Shown one piece after another: positions 11,368-21,692 of a DNA stretch of 64,000 nt (position 1 is the first letter of the stretch; each line of letters begins with the position of its first letter). The stretch is taken from NCBI RefSeq assembly GCF_000005505.3, contig NC_016132.3, forward strand, positions 40,128,914-40,192,913, read 5' to 3'. The notes beneath the pieces are model-generated. The model was not told where the DNA came from. It saw only the letters and a program-made list of their open reading frames with translations, and did not search any database. This stretch comes from Brachypodium distachyon (taxonomy: Eukaryota > Streptophyta > Magnoliopsida > Poales > Poaceae). Position numbers and translations under genes: made by a program.

Positions 11368-11381
11368 GTAGCCCCCGGGCG
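11368..11381 (-). other. Polypurine tract of T2
   Basis: Minus-strand CGCCCGGGGGCTAC directly abuts the LTR start TGTCGCAC. A G-run followed by GCTAC next to the 3' LTR is the usual plus-strand priming site of grass Tat elements. It fixes the element's orientation as minus. Confidence 0.75.
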
Positions 11382-11556
11382 TGGGCTGGCATCACCTGTT
11401 CCCGGAAGGGTCTCTTCCTAGTCGGTTGCCGGGCTACGCCCTTAACCGACGCGTGGGCCCCCGATCAGTTGCGGGCCCGCGTCCCTTCGCTGCCCCGTGT
11501 ACGGCGCCGCCAAAAGCGGAGTAGTGGGCGCGAGATTTCCGCCCTAACTCCCCCCC

Positions 11557-11600
11557 CTAAATAGGGTAGTTAAGGCCTCTCCGCGCATTACTCCCAGTGA
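11557..11600 (+). promoter_or_regulatory. TATA-like motif for the opposite-strand gene of T2
   Basis: CTAAATAGGG at 11557-11566 follows a C-rich tract and lies about 205 bp upstream of the ATG at 11772. It would place transcription start near 11590, with a leader of about 180 nt rich in pyrimidines. It lies inside the element, between the 3' LTR and the gene. Confidence 0.35.
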
Positions 11601-13567
11601 TTAGGAGTTATGCCCGCGCACCCGTAGGGTACAGAACCGGCCGTTACCAAACGACCGGGCGTCATAAAGCTTCCACTGTTGGCAACAGGGAGCAACACTT
11701 TGCCCTTTCGCCTCCATCCTCTTCCGCATCTCGTATCCCTGCGCTCTTGCCAGCTTCCGCCCTCGCTCCCCATGGCGCCCCCCACCACCAGGAAAGGGAA
11801 GGAGGTCCAGTCTTCGAAGAAGCCCGCGACCAGCAAGACCGAGGCGGGAGATGCGCGCAAAAGTAGCCTTCTTCCGCCCCGGCTACAACGGTGAGGCGCT
11901 GGGGAAGCTCCGGCACGCCGTCGCCTCCAACTTCAATGAGCACGGGGAGACGCGGATCTTCCCGACGGGCGTCGAACACCAGGATAACGACTTCCGGGTG
12001 TTCGCGCGCATCCTCCTCTGCGGCATGGTGTTGCCCTTCTCTCTGTTCCTCCACGTGCTGATGGAGTCCTATCAGTTGCGGGTGGCGCAGCTCCACCCCA
12101 CCTCACTCTTCCTCCTCGCCACCTTCCAGTTCCTCTATGAGGCGTTCGTGGGGGTGATGCCGTCGGTGGGGCTCTTCCGCCATTACTTTTACCCGCGCAT
12201 CGACAACGCGAAGGCGATGTCGTCGGGGGTGGTTTTCTGCACCCGCGACCAGATGAAGTCGGAGTTCATCGTTCGGTCGGGGAAGAAGATCGAAAAAGAG
12301 TGGCGGGGCGACTGGTGCTGGGTCCGAGTGGAGGACCCCCAGGAGTTCATCCAACCGCCGACGGGGCTGCCGGTGCCCCAGATCGGCTGGCAGGACAGAT
12401 ACCACCGCGACGCCGACCTCTTCCCCATTGTGGAAAAGATCAAGGCGTTGCGGCTAGCGGGCCTCACAGATGTCGACATGGCGCGCACCTTCGTCCATCG
12501 GCACATAGCCCCGCTGTAGCTGCGTTCCCGACCCGCGTGGATGTACACGGGCTCCGGGGACAGGACACGCCTCCAGGCGGACGGCATGGACTTGGAGTCC
12601 CTCAAGACGTGGGTGAAGGGGATCTCCGGCGAGGTCTTCCAGTCGACAGAGTTCCTGCCGGGGGTCTCCGCTCTCCATGCCGGCGTCAAGGCGCTCAGCG
12701 ACATCGTCGGTGCCTTCCCGGCCTGCAACGAGTGGGGGCTGATGGACGACACCCCCACCCGCGTCCCGCACGCTCTCCCGCAAGCACCCCGCGGGAAGCA
12801 GGTGCTCGAGGAGAGCGAGGGCGGGTCCGAGCCCAGCTGGCCCTCCCTCCTGTCGCTGGACGACGAGGCGGGCCAGGTGGTTGCGTCCCCGGAAGTCATC
12901 GCCGTGGAGGACGACGATGAGGAAAGCAGCGACAGCGCGCCCCTGATCCTGAGAAGGTCAAGGGCGTTCGCGGTGGCCGCAGCCACTTCCTCAACAGCGA
13001 CGTCCGCCCCGGCAGCGGCCCCTAACCTGGCGACGGCCGCCGCTCCAGGGCCGCCTGTTGGTACCGCGACGGCATCCGCGGCAACAGGGGCCGCGAGTGC
13101 CTCGGCGGGGGCCCCTACCTTGGCGGCGGCCGCCAGCTCCGCGGCGGCAACTGGTCCCGGGGTGCCCGCCAGTACCCTGGCAACTCCAGCACCTGCAAGG
13201 TTCTCCGGTGCCCCGGCGACGGCCTTCGCTCCGGTAGCGGGGGCCTCCGAGAGCTTGGTGCCCGACGTCGCGGCGGCATCGCCATCGACACCTGGAGCTC
13301 TTCGGGTCATGACGACTCCGCGGGCGCCCACGGCGCCGCCCGCTCGGGGGGTCTTCCGGGGCTTCGCGCTCCGATGCAACCCTTCGTAGTTCTCCTCGCC
13401 GGCGGGAGCCAGCAAGAGGGCGAGGAGTCATTCCCCGCCCGGCTCGCCAAGCAAGAGGACGCGCGCGGACGCGGGCGGCGCCACTGACCTCGCTGCCTCG
13501 AGGGCCAGCGTCGGCGCGGGCGCGCCCCTTGGCGACCCAGCCCAAGCAGAGACAGAGCCTGCACCAG

Positions 13568-13641
13568 GTATGTCTTCGTTGATTCTCCGCAACTGCAATT
13601 CCTGCTAGCCAAATTCACAACCATACCTCCTCTTTCTGCAG
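13568..13641 (+). other. Intron 1 of the T2 opposite-strand gene
   Basis: The 74-bp sequence starts GTATGT after CCAG and ends TTTCTGCAG. It is clearly AT-richer than the GC-rich exons on both sides, ends in a pyrimidine tract, and interrupts codon phase 1. Removal keeps the Ala/Pro-rich frame open into the next exon (ASGNSLAARPL). Confidence 0.75.
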
Positions 13642-13737
13642 CAAGTGGCAACTCGCTCGCGGCAAGACCCTTGGACGCTCCCACTGGCGCAGGCGAGGTA
13701 GGGGAGGCTGCACCCGCAAGCCCGACAGCCGCACAAG

Positions 13738-13814
13738 GTAACCGCCCCGATCGCCCTTATTCGCCTTCGATAGCACCAACCATCGCCGACCCTCATGCTT
13801 TTCCACGGTTGCAG
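13738..13814 (+). other. Intron 2 of the T2 opposite-strand gene
   Basis: The 77-bp sequence starts GTAACC after ACAAG and ends CGGTTGCAG, again in phase 1. A branch-point-like CTCATGC lies about 20 nt before the acceptor. The frame continues as GTSAPAPGTGAAVVDPDS. Exon 2 between the introns is only 96 bp. Confidence 0.7.
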
Positions 13815-15365
13815 GCACAAGCGCGCCCGCGCCCGGAACAGGCGCGGCCGTGGTCGACCCCGACTCGGTCGTCGGGACCGCGGGGGCGGAGGTGGAGTCA
13901 GAAACGGCTCCCGTGTCTGCCCCCGCCACGACGGACCCAGCGGCAGCAGTGGGGACCGCCGCCGCTGCCGCGGCACCCGGCGACGCGCCCGAAGCCGCGG
14001 ACGTGGCCGGCTCGGGCTCACCCGCCGTCCAGCAGGGGAGGACCCCCGCCGGAAGCAGGGAACCCTCTCCAACCCCGGTGTCCCGGAGCCTGGGCACGGG
14101 GGAAGTTGTCGGGGAAGGACGGCAAGACCCCCGGGAGCAAGTTGGCGACCCGCGCCCAGCTCCACTTCGGCAGCTGGGGCTTCGTCATCCTCGGGGGCTC
14201 TCCCCGGCACCGACCTCGGCACCCTCGCCGGGGTCGCTTGGAATCCTCTTACCTGGGATCCGAGCGTCTTCGAGCGGGGGCACCGGTTCCTGGACGCCGT
14301 CCGGGACCAGCAGTTTGCCTTCGTCACCTCCTGTAATGAGGTGAGGGAGCGCCATACCGTTGCCAAGAATAAACTCGGCGAGGTGCGGGAGGCTGTCGAG
14401 AGAGAGCGGGGCGAACTCTCCCGGCTGCGTGAGGAGGCGCGCCTCGCCGAAGAGGAGGCGCGGCTGGCCCGGCAAGCCCTGGAGGTGGCCCGGGAGCCGG
14501 TAGTCCCGGAAACCGAGCTCCGTCGGCAACTGGAGGTCTAGCGCACGGAGCTCCAAGGAAGGCTCGACGCAATGGCGGCAACCCTAGAAGCTTCCCGGAA
14601 GGAGCATGCCGAGGTGCTCGCGATGGCCCTGGCGCGGCTGGACGAGAAGAGCGAGCTAATCGCCAACTACCGCGGCGAAATCGAAGGCCTCCGTGTCCTG
14701 CTGAAGGTGCAGGTCAAGGCCACCGAGGATGCGGCGAGAGCGGCGACTCAGCACGAGGCCGAGCTCAACTCGGTCAAAGGCAAAGCGGCCGAGCTTGAGG
14801 ACGAGTTGGCCACCATCCGGGAAGAGCTCGCCAAGGCCGGCGAGGCCAACGCGACCCAAGCCTTAGAGCTTGCGAAGCTGGAGGGCCGCGTCAGCAAGGC
14901 CAAGAAGGCCACGCAAGACGCCCGACTCCATCTTGGCACGCTGATCGGGCAGCGGCAGCTTGAGACGGAGAAGCTGGCGAGGATCGCCGAGTCGCTGCGC
15001 GACCTGCTGCCTAAGTTCGAGCTGCAGGCGGCGGAGGTGGACGGCACGGACGTCACGACGCTGATCCCTTCTTCTCCGACTTGTTGGGGAAGCTTGGGGC
15101 GCTCGATGTCTGGATCGCCAAGTATGGCGCCAACGAAGTCGCCAACTGCGCCCGGGAGGTTGCCGGGACAATCCTCCCGCGGATTCATCTCCGGGACCCG
15201 GAATTTCCCTTCGAGTCCCTCCTGGATGCTTGGTCCGACAGCGAGGACGAGCCCACGCACACCCAAGCATTGCACGTGTTCGTCGACGAGGTCGTCGAGC
15301 GGATGCAGATGATGCCAGAGCCTGAACCCCCCGTCGACCCCCCGGCCGAAGACGGCGACCGCTAG

Positions 15366-17637
15366 CTATACTCGTTGCTTCCCCTGTACCTCCTTCTTGT
15401 TTGCTTTTCCTGCAAGTATGGACAATGACCTTTTGATTAGTCCATGTAACCACTCGACACCTAGTCAATCAAGCTTGTTAGTTTGCTCGATTTTTGTCTT
15501 TTATTCCCGAGGCCGCCTCGCGGGGTGGTTCCCTTAGCCTTTGCGTGTCCTGCCTTGTGTTGCGGGGGGACTCGCGCACGCCTCACCCTTGACCAGACCA
15601 GGGACCCGGGACGGACCCGCAGTGCTGACCTGGGGCCAAGCGGTAGCGGGGAGTCACTCCGTTTGCGGGGTAACCACTCCAAGCCGTGTCCTCCCGGGGC
15701 GGACCCGGGAGCCACACGGGGAGCGCACTCCCCCCGCAAGCGTCCCTTCTAACACTCCGGCTACGCGCGGGATCCGGGGCCGCACCCAGCGGGGCAGTGC
15801 TCCGTTTCGTTCAGCTCTTAGCGAATTCAGCGTTCATGTTCAGATACTTAGCTTTTCCGTTTGGTCCAATGTTCCACGATGCTCTGCGGTAGAGTGCAGA
15901 CGGGGCACTACCTCGGTAGGAAACCATCTGGGGTACCTGTTCAAGGGAAACGATCTCGGAGGGATCCGGCGGGAACGCGGGGGCAGGATCGCCGCCGCCG
16001 GCAACCGCCGCCGATGATGCTACCACCACGCTCACGCGGCAACCCTCGCCCTCAGGGGCGGACCCTGGCCTTCAGGGACGAACCCTGGCTTAGGAGGACT
16101 CCGCTCCGGGAGCAGCCGCGAGACGGCTATAACGTCCTCGGCGCCGGCTTCGCCACACCCCGAACGGCGGGCACGGGTGACGAGGAAGTTATAGCCTTCC
16201 AGCGACAGCCCCCGCAACTGGGGAGACCTGGGTTTTCTCTAGGGAACTCGTCCCAAGGGATGCGACGACCCTTGTTACTCGGGAGCTAAACTGCTCGAGG
16301 GCCACGGCAAGGACGCGGTGATGGGCCGGAACGAGCGACGAGCGCCGGCACCGACGCCATCACAGCGTCCTCGCAACGACCCGCGCCCGAAAAAGGCTCT
16401 CTCAACGGGAATGCGGCCGGGTCCCTATGATAGTGCACCCGCCGGCACAAGGCACGGATGGCATGCACTACCATAGAGTCTCCGTAGCAGCCCCTGCTCC
16501 TTGCGGCGGTGCCCTTTGGAGGGGAGCGACAAGGGCACTGTGGCAATGCACCCCGTCGGCGCCGGACGCTGATGGGATGCACCACCACAGTGCCTCTGCG
16601 GCGAACCTCGCCCCGGAACCGCCCCTTTGGGGAAACGCAGGAGGGGCACAACGGCAGTGCACCTGTCGGTGCGGGACGCCTATGGCATTCACTACCATCG
16701 TGCCTCTGTGGCGCCCCTCGGGGTGGGCTCGATGGAGTGACGCAGCAGGGGCGCGATGGCAGCACACCCGCCGGCGCCTAGCGCCTCCGTTGCACCACCT
16801 GCCTTCACGGCCCCGAACCCGGCTTCACTCTGAGCCATTCCATGGTTGGGGCGCGCCTTTTATAGACGCGGGAGGGAGGCTTGCCACAGCGCGCGACGGA
16901 TCCGCGCGGCACCGCGACGCCTTTTCCTCGAACGCGGCGCAGTTTCCGCCGCCATGCTTACCGGGTAACCGCGGCACACGCGGCGGCAAGCTGTCAACTC
17001 AGAAGCCTCGGAGTCCGGGGAACCCCTTGTGTTGCGGACCTCCCTCACCACAAGGCACCGGTGCATGGTGCGACCCGTGGACAGCTCACGGGCACCACAG
17101 TGTACAAGATTCCTCCCTTTCTTGCAGGTTAGACTCTTACCATATTCAAGGTGCTGCAAAAAATTTCGAAACTTACGAAAACAAGTAACATAGGTAAAAC
17201 AGACAAATCTCTCCTGCTTCCCAGCCCCCGGCACAAAGGGGTCAATGCCAAATTTGGATGTGAGCATTTCCTTTCCCAGGCGGAGCGACTCCGCGGTGCA
17301 GGCTGTGGGAGGCCGAGCAGCTGCACGCCTAGTGATGCACGTTGCGGGAAGCCCGCCAACGGCATGTCCCGTGCCGGAACGATCCGGCAACGGGTTTTCG
17401 TTTCGGGGCCACGGCAGCCCTTGCTCACAACCGAGTAGGGAAAGACACCTTTGTGCACTTAAAGCAAGAGGCAAGAGGGGGAAAACACGCGAATGAACAA
17501 GGCAAAAACAAAGCTCAGGGGTGAAACACTTATCTTTATTCACAATTAACTAGCGGTTTACACACGGGGGCTGCCCGATTACACTAGTTCGAGAGGTATG
17601 CATCGGAGGCATCACCTGAGGGTCGGGCTCCGCCACT
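15366..17637 (-). other. 3' non-coding tail of T2 between integrase and the opposite-strand gene
   Basis: No gene is visible. The first part (15366-15480) looks like the 3' UTR of the plus-strand gene. From about 15500 to 16300 it is very GC-rich without a recognisable domain. A tandem array lies at 16320-16790. From 16860 to 17637 it is the inverted counterpart of the T1 tail (9000-9900). Confidence 0.6.
16320..16790. repeat. Tandem repeat of about 105-113 bp, about 3-4 units, in T2 tail
   Basis: The phrase TGCACCCG(C/T)CGGCGC or close variants starts units at 16434, 16547, 16658 and about 16763, each with gatgGCATgCAcTACCAt and a gcgacgaGGGgC-type segment. A diverged partial unit precedes at about 16340. 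Tandem arrays between integrase and the 3' LTR are a known habit of Tat/Ogre-like elements. Confidence 0.75.
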
Positions 17638-19215
17638 TCACGGGTAGAACTTGCGCAAGTGTTCAACATTCCAGCTATTGGGCACCGGCAAGCCGTCTTC
17701 GGTTTCCCGGCGGACAGCCCCCGGCCTGGTCACTGCACTACCCGGAAGGGGCCCTCCCATTTCGGAGTCAACTTGTTCCCGGCCTTCGTTCCTTGTATTC
17801 AGCGCAGGACAAGGTCCCCGTTCTCGAGCCCCCGGGGACGGACTCGTCTGTCGTGATAACGACGGAGTCCCTGCTGGTAGCGCGCGGCTCGCACAGCAGC
17901 CCGGCACCGAAGCTCTTCGATGAAGTTTAGATCGTCGATCCTTTGCTCGTGTTGGCTGGTGTCGCCGTACGCGCGTACTCGGGGAGATCCGTACTTGAGC
18001 TCGAGGGGCAGCACCGCTTCTGCCCCGTAGACAAGGGCGAAAGGAAAGGAGTTTCGCCCGTTGCCCGACTAGGTGTGGTCCGGATGGACCACAGCACGGG
18101 CTGGAGTTCTTCGATCCAGTGCTTCCCGTGGCCTTTGAGCTTGTCGAAGGTTCTCGTCTTGAGCCCCCGTAGAACCTCTGCGTTGGCTCGCTCCGCCTGC
18201 CCGTGGCTCCTCGGGTGAGCGACGGACGCGAAGCACAGCTTAGTGCCCATGTCTTCGCAGTAGGCGTGAAACGCCGTGCTCGTGAAGTGCGTGCCGTTGT
18301 CGGTGATGATGCTGTTAGGAACACCAAACCGGCACACAATGCCCTTAAAGAACTTGATGGCCGCCTGGGCGGTTACCTTGCGCACTGGTTCCACCTCCAC
18401 CCATTTGGAGAACTTGTCCACGGCCACAAACAAGTATTCGTAACCGCCAACCGCTCTTGGTAGCTTGCCGACGATGTCCAGTCCCCAGACCGCGAACGGC
18501 CATGAGGACGGGATGACATGCAGGGCCTGGGCTGGTTGGTTGCTCTTCTTTGAGTGGAGTTGGCACGCTTCGCACGTCCTCACCAGCCGCTCTGCGTCGA
18601 CCAGGGTCGTGGGCCAGTAGAAGCCATGCCGGAAAACTTTGCCGCCCAAAGCCCGGGAGGCCACATGGTGTGAACATGTGCCTCGATGTATGTCTTCCAA
18701 CAGCGCACACCCTTCTTCCTGCGACACGCAGATAAGTTTGACACCATTTGCACGCCTGCGGTAGATGCTGCCGTTTATCACAGTGTACATCTTGACTTGC
18801 CGCGCTATGCGCTCCGCGGTGACGTCATCCTCCGGGAGAGCCTCTCCTTTCAAATAGCGGGCGATCTCTTCCGCCCAGGGAGGAATTTCTCTGCTAACGC
18901 ATGCCGCCATATCAGCGGCATGGACCCCTGCTGCTGCAGGGGTTCCCTCGGTTGCCGGAGGGGCGTCCCCGGCAGCCGGCTGGGGGATGACTGAAGGAAC
19001 CAGTTGCTTCTGACAGAACACCCCCGCCGGAGGCTTCCGGCGCTCTGCTGCCATCTTGGCCAGCTCGTCAGCAGCGAAGTTGTCCTTCCGCTTGACGTGT
19101 TCGAAGCGCAAACCCTTGAACTTCCAGCTTGCGGACCTCTTCTACGTCCGGCGCCATTTGAGGGCAATCGTAGTCCTTGTTCACCTGGTTGATCACAAGC
19201 TGGGAATCACCGTGA
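17638..19215 (-). pseudogene. Tat integrase and C-terminal part of aRNase H of T2
   Basis: Reading right to left: the aRH remnant ARLVVHGDSQLVINQVNKDY (to 19215) and FEHVKRKDNFAADELAKMA; then the integrase zinc-binding motif (EDIHRGTCSHHVASRALGGK ... CEACQ) and the catalytic core with WGLDIVG, IITDNGTHF and GQAERANAEVLRGLK supplying D, D and E. One open frame runs from 19111 to about 18045. A frameshift in the ATGETPF/FLSP region breaks the C-terminal domain, which resumes in other frames to NSWNVEHLRKFYP at about 17640. It is cleaner than the T1 copy (no stops in the core), but everything upstream of mid-aRH is deleted. Confidence 0.88.
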
Positions 19216-20088
19216 ACAACCAGACGCGCCAGTCCAAGAACAGATGCACGCACGTTTTTTACCCAGGTTCGGGCCACCCGGAGGTGTAAAACCCTACGTC
19301 CTGCTTGTCTGAACTGATATTGATTAAGGATCAAATGTTTACAGATTGCCGGGCAAGCTCCCGGGCTTTCTCTCGGTGGCTAGGCACTCCTCACCCCTGT
19401 CTGCTAGCTGCCTGCTGGAGCTAGTAAGCATCTATTGAGCGAGCTTCGTCTGAACCAACTAACTGACCAACTGACTCACCCGTCAACCCTCTAACCCCCT
19501 TGACCGTTAGCATGGGTCCTCCTTTTATACACAAGGGGGTGTCACATGTGCCAAGGTGCATGGGCTACAAGTGTCCAACGGGGAGGCACGCAACTCTCCC
19601 TGGTGAGCTGGTGGCATGCATGGGTGCCACCTCCGCTGCTAGGGGCCTAAGACCCTAGGGTAGGATTGGACAACCACTGTTCCTTGGATCGGACGGGTAA
19701 CTACCCGTCGGTCGGCTCGTTTACTGAGCCGCGCGCCTTACTGCTTGCCTTGGTGGGACTGCGCGTTCCGCGCCCGCCATGCGCTCGGGTGGCGCTGTCC
19801 AGTGGGCCCCACGACCCGAGGCGGGGGCACGCGTCCGGGAACCCCCAATCCCCGCAAGTCGGCCCGGGAAGCACCCGGGCCCAGCGCGCCCGGGAACCTC
19901 CTCCCGGGAAGCAGCTTTCCGGGAGGTGCCTAAGCGGGAATATTCCTAGAAGCCCCGTTAGCCCCTTGCGGGCTGGTAGTTTGCCGGGAAGCTCGTTGGC
20001 GCTCCCCGGGATGAGACCTTCCCAGGAACCCGGGGGAGGGGGCCACGCGTCACGCAGTGGTGGTACCCCGGGTGCCACTGGTGCGACA
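19216..20088 (-). mobile_element. 5' LTR of T2, inner end deleted
   Basis: It matches 10500-11367 closely from ccagtccaagaacag to GGTGCGACA. About 145 bp at the inner end, the primer-binding site and gag are missing. The LTR joins the aRNase H coding sequence directly at a gcgc-type microhomology near 19216. A minus-strand TATA box (GTGTATAAAAGGAGG) is at about 19518-19532. Confidence 0.8.
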
Positions 20089-20125
20089 CACAGAGATCGA
20101 ACCCTGTACGGGGGCGGTCGCTTCA
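20089..20125 (+). mobile_element. 37-bp end of a K-family LTR, opposite orientation
   Basis: The sequence is the exact inverted counterpart of the first bases of the LTR at 27440 (ending GGCGGTCGCTTCA). It marks a K-type LTR end inserted into the copia element at 20126. The rest of that LTR is missing where the T2 LTR abuts. Confidence 0.8.
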
Positions 20126-21505
20126 ACTGAAAAATGATACTTGGCAACTTGTTCCTCCTCTTTCTGGTGTCAATATTATCGATTCCAAGTGAGTCTTCAA
20201 GGTTAAGAAGCATGCTGATGGTTCTATTGAACGCTACAAGGCACGGTTAGTTGCCAAGGGCTTCAAACAGAGGTATGGTCTTGATTATGAAGACACTTCA
20301 GCCCAGTTGTCAAGCCCACTACCATTCGTTTGCTTCTCTCTCTGGCTGTTACTCGAGGATGGTCTCTTCGTCAGCTTGATGTGCAGAATGCTTTCCTGCA
20401 TGGAGTTCTGGCGGAGGAGGTTTATATGCATCAGCCCCCAGGTTTTGTTGATCCTGCACGTCCTCAGCATCTATGTTGCCTTGTTAAGGCTCTGTATGGA
20501 CTTAAGAAGGCTCCTCGTGCGTGGCATGCACGTCTTGGCTCTGTTCTTCGGGCTCATGGGTTTGTTCCCTCCACTGCTGACATGTCCCTGTTCCTTCTTC
20601 AGCGTCCTGAGGTCACGATGTACCTGCTGGTTTATGTTGATGATATCATCCTCATCAGCTCCTCTGATGCTGCTGCCGATCGTCTCGTGTCTGCGCTGGG
20701 TGGTGATTTTGCTGTCAAGGACTTGGGTGCTCTGCACTACTTCCTTGGTCTGGAGGTCTCACGGTCTTCTGCTGGGTTGACTCTCACTCAGCACATGTAC
20801 TCTCTGGATTTGCTGCGTCGTGCTGGTATGTTGAAGTGCAAACATGCTACCACTCCTATGTCTGCTACTAATCGGTTGTCTGCTCTTGATGGAGACCCCC
20901 TTTCGCCTGATGATGCTACTGAGTACCGCAGCCTCGTTGGTGGTCTGCAATACCTCACTATCACTAGACCGGATGTCTCACTATCTCATTGGTCAGCTGT
21001 GAAGCGTATTCTGCGCTACATCTGTCTCACTGCCTCGTATGGTTTCCTTCTCCAGCCTGCACCATCTTGTGAGCTTTCAGCCTTCTCAGATGCGGATTGG
21101 GCTAGTAGTCCTGATGACCGGCAATCCATGGGGGGCTATGCAGCATTCTTTGGTCCTAACTTGATCGCCTGGAATGCTCGCAAACAAGTTACGGTATCTC
21201 ACAGCAGTACTGAAGCTGAGTACAAGGCAGTTGCTAATGCCACAGCTGAGCTCATATGGGTACAATCCCTATTGAGAGAGTTGGGAGTCTCTCAAGATCA
21301 GCCTCCAGTCCTTTGGTGTGACAACATTGGTGCTACATACCTTTCATCTAATCCGGTATTCCATGCCCGAACGAAACACTTTGAAGTTGACTATCACTTT
21401 GTCGGGGAACGCATTGCACAGAAGCTACTCCGTATCAAGTTCATCTCCTTCAAAGATCAACTTGCTGACATCTTCACGAAGCCTCTTCCACAGCCGTAGT
21501 TTGTA
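20126..21505 (+). pseudogene. Ty1/copia reverse transcriptase and RNase H, 5'-truncated
   Basis: The copia RT begins at KNDTWQLVPPLSGVNIIDSK, next to the LTR fragment. The conserved Trp is a TGA stop at about 20187. A frameshift near 20297 breaks YEDT. From 20330 one frame stays open to 21499: [37 protein letters not shown] and [12 protein letters not shown] with the catalytic YVDD, then the RNase H part with [28 protein letters not shown] and [14 protein letters not shown], ending [11 protein letters not shown]. gag, protease and integrase are absent. The element lies inside a LINE and is followed by its 3' LTR. Confidence 0.92.
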
Positions 21506-21550
21506 GGTTGTAGGCACAATCTTAACTTACTTTGTACTTCAGGCCACAAT

Positions 21551-21566
21551 TAAGATTGAGGGAGGG
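21551..21566 (+). other. Polypurine tract of the copia element
   Basis: AAGATTGAGGGAGGG-type purine run immediately before the LTR start TGTTAGACTG. This is the standard plus-strand primer of plant copia elements. Confidence 0.8.
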
Positions 21567-21692
21567 TGTTAGACTGTATATATGTAGAGTCTGTATATGT
21601 CTTGTATTGTACCTCTTGGTACCTCTATATATATGAGATAGCCACACCCGTATTAGGGTGTCGAGCAGTTTCCCCAAACACGTTGTTTTACA
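21567..21692 (+). mobile_element. 3' LTR of the copia element, 126 bp
   Basis: It runs TGTTAGACTG...GTTTTACA with a TATA-rich stretch (tctatatatatgag). It is short, as in small-LTR plant copia families. The DNA that follows (gtact...) is LINE coding sequence, so the LTR end is sharply defined. Confidence 0.75.

Larger units (their letters stand above)
11772..15365 (+). pseudogene. Spliced opposite-strand gene of T2, PF04195-type (putative gypsy-type transposon domain) protein, broken
   Basis: The probable start is ATG 11772 (ccccATGGCG), with one indel before 11851. Exon 1 (to 13567) encodes a conserved domain at 11851-12540 (DNDFRVFARILLCGMVLPFS, HPTSLFLLATFQFLYEAFVG, DWCWVRVEDPQEF) that I recognise as the PF04195 family found in grass gypsy elements. 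An Asp/Glu patch and an Ala/Pro-rich low-complexity stretch follow. Introns at 13568-13641 and 13738-13814 keep phase 1. Exon 3 carries a long coiled coil (about 14340-15040, heptads rich in Glu, Ala, Leu, Arg) and a short C-terminal domain ending at 15365. In-frame TAG codons sit at 12517, 13387 and 14539; frameshifts sit near 14200 and 15070. Its function is unknown. It is antisense to the element's gag-pol. Confidence 0.75.
10357..20088 (-). mobile_element. Ty3/gypsy Tat-lineage retrotransposon T2 with an opposite-strand gene; internally deleted
   Basis: I read this as one minus-strand element. Its 3' LTR is 10357-11367, preceded on the minus strand by a GCCCGGGGGCTAC polypurine tract. Its 5' LTR is the truncated copy at 19216-20088. 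Between them are integrase and part of aRNase H (minus, 17638-19215), a repeat-rich 3' tail, and a spliced gene on the plus strand (11772-15365). A deletion has removed the inner end of the 5' LTR, the primer site, gag, protease, RT and RNase H. The flanks (acctg left, cacag right) do not match and lie in different K-family LTR copies, so the two ends may come from different insertions or a rearrangement. Confidence 0.7.

Noticed and set aside
12189..13415. 408-residue minus-strand ORF
   Set aside because: It is the mirror of the GC-rich, Ala/Pro-rich exon of the opposite-strand gene; the plus strand carries the recognisable PF04195 domain and introns.
15461..16017. ORFs on both strands in the T2 tail
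   Set aside because: GC-rich sequence gives chance open frames; no domain, and the region is non-coding in the element model.
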